Shown in pieces: positions 36,662 to 39,091 of a stretch of 39,091 nt of DNA (position 1 is the first letter of the stretch; every line of letters starts with the position of its first letter). The notes below the pieces were generated by a model. It worked only from the letters and a program-made list of their open reading frames with translations. It was not told the DNA's origin and did no database searches. Position numbers and translations under genes: made by a program. The DNA comes from Desulfobacteraceae bacterium (GTDB lineage Bacteria > Desulfobacterota > Desulfobacteria > Desulfobacterales > Desulfococcaceae): positions 1 through 39,091 of the forward strand of contig JAABRU010000054.1 in NCBI GenBank assembly GCA_011390755.1, in the 5' to 3' direction.

Positions 36662-38311
36662 TTGAAAAAAACAGATTATAAGAAAATACTGATTACATTA
36701 CTGCTCTGCACAGGCTTTTTTGCTGAAATCCCGGAGACTGCGGCAGAAGAAAGCTATACCGTGCTGATCCTGCCTTTTCAGATTCATTCTGAAAATGATC
36801 TGGATTTCCTGAAAAACGGGATTCAGGACATGCTCACAACCCGGCTCAGCAGGGACGGAAAAATGCGGCCCCTGGATCGGGAAACCGTGCGCCGGGCCGC
36901 GGAGAATCTTACAGAAATCAATGAAAAAACAGCATATGCCGCCGCAAAGCAGTATCCGGCCGATTATGCTGTCTTTGGCAGTCTGACGGTTTTCGGCGAC
37001 AGCATCAGCACTGATGCGCGCCTTTTGGATGTTTCGCAGAACAAAACCCTGCTGACCTTCAATGAAAGCGGCAGGAGTAACGGAGATGTTATTTCCCATA
37101 TTGACCGTTTTGCGGCCGCTGTGCATGATGAACTGTTCGGCAGTCCGAAAGTTGCAAAACCGCTTCCGAAAAAAGAGGAGACGGTTGCGGATGAGAGCAG
37201 AAAACATCCGGATACCCTCTGGACAGGCCGGATTGAGGCAGAAGGAAAAAGCCCCGCGGGCAGGGGACAGGAAGCAGGCCGCCTGGGTGATGTGTGGAAA
37301 AGCCGGAATTTCAAAACCGCCATTATCGGACTGTCCGCGGGAGACACAGACAATGACGGAAATCAGGAAGTGGTATTTATTGACGAAAAGAATGTCCATG
37401 TTTACCGGCAGATGAAAGAGGGGTTTATCAAAATCGCCGAAATTGAGGGGGAAGTCAATGACAGTCTGCTCAGTGTGGATGCGGCGGATATAAACGGAAA
37501 CGGGAAAGCGGAAATTTTTGTCAGCAATCTCAACCGGGACAGCCGCGTACTGCGTTCCTTTGTGCTGGAGTGGGACGGAAACCGTTTTCAAAAAATTGTC
37601 AGTGATGTGCGTTCCTACTTCCGCGTGATTGATGTGCCGGGCAGAGGGCCTCTCCTTATGTCGCAGCAGCGGGGAGTGGACAAAATATTTCTGCCCGGAA
37701 TTGATGAACTGAACTGGGACGGTGCGCGCTATACCCCGGCATCTCCGCAGATGCTGCCGCGCAAAGTCAATGTCTTTGCATTTAATTACGGGGATGTTAT
37801 TCACAACGGCAAAGAAGATATTCTTTCATTTGATGAGGAAACCTACCTGAAACTGAGCGATCCGGAAGGGAAGGAGGACTGGAAAAGTCCCGAACCTTTT
37901 GGCGGCAGCGCACTTTATATTGAATATCCCATGGCGGCCTCCTCTTCCATCGGCTCGCACAAAGAACAGGATCATTATTATCTGCCCCAGCGCATTCTGA
38001 TTGCAGATGCGGATAATGACGGCAAAAACGAAGTACTTGTCAACCGGGGCAAAGATATGGCCCGCAGACTTTTTGCCCGTCTCCGCCTCTTTAAGGGCGG
38101 GCAGATTCACTGTCTGGCCTGGGATGATTTCGGTCTTTACCCCAAATGGATGACCCGGCAGATTTCCGGTTATATCAGTGATTATGCCCTGGCGGATATT
38201 GACAATGACGGACAGAAGGAACTGCTTTTTTCCGTGGTAAATAAAATGGACTCTGTGCTGGGAAATGCCAGAAGTTATATTGCGGCACAGGAAATACTGC
38301 CGAGTCCCTGA
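36662..38311 (+). CDS. secreted FG-GAP/VCBS-like repeat protein with TolB-N-like domain
   Basis: 549 residues starting with TTG (no ATG fits; AAGGAGAATATCAGA precedes it). A signal peptide (KKILITLLLCTGFFAEIPET, cut near TAA-EE) directs export. Residues 30-160 resemble the domain of CsgG/TolB-N/DUF type (TVLILPF, LTTRLSRDG, YAVFGSLTVFGDSISTDARL). The rest is beta-propeller-like FG-GAP repeats with calcium-type loops DTDNDGNQEV, DINGNGKAEI, DADNDGKNEV and DIDNDGQKEL. Similar proteins in deltaproteobacteria are uncharacterised envelope proteins. Gene appears monocistronic. Confidence 0.8.
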   Translation: MKKTDYKKILITLLLCTGFFAEIPETAAEESYTVLILPFQIHSENDLDFLKNGIQDMLTTRLSRDGKMRPLDRETVRRAAENLTEINEKTAYAAAKQYPADYAVFGSLTVFGDSISTDARLLDVSQNKTLLTFNESGRSNGDVISHIDRFAAAVHDELFGSPKVAKPLPKKEETVADESRKHPDTLWTGRIEAEGKSPAGRGQEAGRLGDVWKSRNFKTAIIGLSAGDTDNDGNQEVVFIDEKNVHVYRQMKEGFIKIAEIEGEVNDSLLSVDAADINGNGKAEIFVSNLNRDSRVLRSFVLEWDGNRFQKIVSDVRSYFRVIDVPGRGPLLMSQQRGVDKIFLPGIDELNWDGARYTPASPQMLPRKVNVFAFNYGDVIHNGKEDILSFDEETYLKLSDPEGKEDWKSPEPFGGSALYIEYPMAASSSIGSHKEQDHYYLPQRILIADADNDGKNEVLVNRGKDMARRLFARLRLFKGGQIHCLAWDDFGLYPKWMTRQISGYISDYALADIDNDGQKELLFSVVNKMDSVLGNARSYIAAQEILPSP

Positions 38312-38447
38312 CCTGCATTATTCACACGTTTAGTCCCTGGCAGATAAGCTGCTGATTATTCTGCGTATACGAAAATACGGCTTCAAAACTCAGTTTTTTG
38401 TGTCTTCCTGTATTTACTGCAAAAAACTGATTTGTGAATAATTCAGG
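38312..38447. repeat. inverted repeat between the FG-GAP and archease genes
   Basis: CCTGCATTATTCACA (38312-38326) pairs with TGTGAATAATTCAGG (38433-38447), 14 of 15. Inside, CAAAACTCAGTTTTTTG pairs with CAAAAAACTGATTTG. Confidence 0.65.
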
Positions 38448-38460
38448 CTAATGACCCCGA

Positions 38461-38889
38461 ATGACAGTAATTGTGATGAAAAAATATATCCTTATTAATC
38501 ATACCGCGGATTTGGCCCTCCGCATATTCGGCAAAGATCCGGCAGAACTCTTTTCCAATGCGGCTTTTGCCCTTTTTGACATGATCACGGACAGCAGCCC
38601 GCAGGGGGAAAAGGAAATGGAAATCCGCGTCAGCGGGGAAGACATGCCGGATCTCATGTTCCACTGGCTGCGGGAGCTTTTATATCTGTGGAACGGCAGG
38701 GGGTTTCTCCTGTGCGGCAGCAGAATCTCTGCCATCTCAGCACAGGAACTGCAGGCAACTGTCCGCCTTGCGCATTACAATCCGGCACACCACCGCATAA
38801 AAGAGGAAATAAAGGCCGTGACCTATCACTGCCTGTCTGTAGAGCAGAAAAATTCGGAATGGGTGGCGGAAGTGGTGCTGGATGTATGA
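38461..38889 (+). CDS. archease
   Basis: 142 residues (137 if the second ATG at 38,476 is used, which begins MKKYILINHTADLALRIFGK and fits the family better). INHTADLAL near the start is the archease signature; LRELLYLWNGR and the closing EVVLDV are also typical. Archease activates the RNA ligase RtcB, speeding its guanylylation, in tRNA splicing or RNA repair. No rtcB is in the window. Ribosome-binding sites for both starts are weak. Confidence 0.85.
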   Translation: MTVIVMKKYILINHTADLALRIFGKDPAELFSNAAFALFDMITDSSPQGEKEMEIRVSGEDMPDLMFHWLRELLYLWNGRGFLLCGSRISAISAQELQATVRLAHYNPAHHRIKEEIKAVTYHCLSVEQKNSEWVAEVVLDV

Positions 38890-38981
38890 TTTTGGAAAAA
38901 TGACGTTTTTCCCCTCCCCCTGCCCTCCGGTCAGTGCCTTAGGACCTGCGACCTAACGCACCCTGCGGAGTTTAATACATT

Positions 38982-39091
38982 CCACCTGCCACCTGACACC
39001 GATCCCCCGGCACCGCCCCCCCTGCCACCGAACACCTGACCCCTGCCACCGAACACCTGACCCCTGACACCGAACCCCTGACACCTGCCAC
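38982..39091. repeat. second minisatellite of 7-bp units, cut by window end
   Basis: Units of ACACCTG, ACCCCTG and CCACCGA in strict 7-bp register; a 21-bp triplet of these occurs at least twice. It resembles the 35,792 array in its CACCTG core but has no 8-bp units, and runs off the right end. Confidence 0.8.

Overview
The window looks like a chromosomal segment of a Gram-negative bacterium, most likely a sulfate-reducer-type deltaproteobacterium (Desulfobacterota, possibly Desulfonema or a relative). That placement is inference: it rests on the gene mix (archease, short ArgA-like acetyltransferase, tandem-ACT protein, multi-domain PAS/PP2C signalling proteins, secreted MsrAB) and on intergenic regions packed with short palindromic repeat families. 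There is no rRNA, tRNA, CRISPR array, transposase or phage gene that I can see.

Layout. 1-1,060: relic of an RHS locus (end of an unknown gene, then a frameshifted orphan rhs core) run into by nested inverted repeats. 1,061-3,070: a small lipoprotein and a NifX-like protein among repeats. 3,072-8,020: carB (with an in-frame amber codon), a Uma2-like relic, and purF. 8,276-9,280: a radical SAM protein. 9,616-11,880 (minus): MORN-repeat protein, two-TM TrkA-N protein (with an in-frame TGA) and a 74-residue membrane protein, apparently one operon. 11,881-12,908: about 1 kb of five stacked repeat elements. 12,909-14,750 (minus): an NAD-dependent DNA ligase with a signal peptide and no BRCT domain, divergent from a small membrane protein. 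15,630-20,515 (minus): a signalling operon, chemoreceptor -> REC/PAS/PP2C/ATPase protein -> STAS antagonist. 20,819-21,301 (minus): tandem ACT protein. 22,208-26,806: secreted MsrAB, an ArgA-like GNAT protein, and a long membrane protein split by a -1 frame change next to an A7 run. 27,298-29,644: aroC and a class I aminotransferase, each followed directly by a copy of the same palindromic element. 30,103-34,628: PAS histidine kinase and aminopeptidase N. 34,899-35,513 (minus): FklB-like prolyl isomerase. 35,792-36,255: a 7/8-bp minisatellite. 36,662-38,889: secreted FG-GAP-type protein and archease; a related 7-bp minisatellite runs off the right end.

How the genes work together. The housekeeping genes (carB, purF, aroC, aminotransferase, pepN) are scattered and do not form one pathway operon. 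The clearest functional unit is the chemoreceptor/partner-switch operon: the receptor overlaps the phosphatase gene by 8 bp and a STAS protein follows, which suggests receptor input feeding Rsb-type output. The second unit is the MORN/TrkA-N/small membrane protein group.

Main surprises. Three conserved genes carry interruptions whose downstream halves stay homologous and in usable frames: TAG at exactly codon 285 of carB (the E. coli metal-ligand Gln285), TGA at codon 351 of the TrkA-N gene, and a -1 shift at an A7 run in the membrane protein gene. Sequencing error, recent decay or recoding cannot be told apart from this window alone. At least seven families of short inverted-repeat elements recur, several nested within one another and several abutting or supplying gene stop codons.
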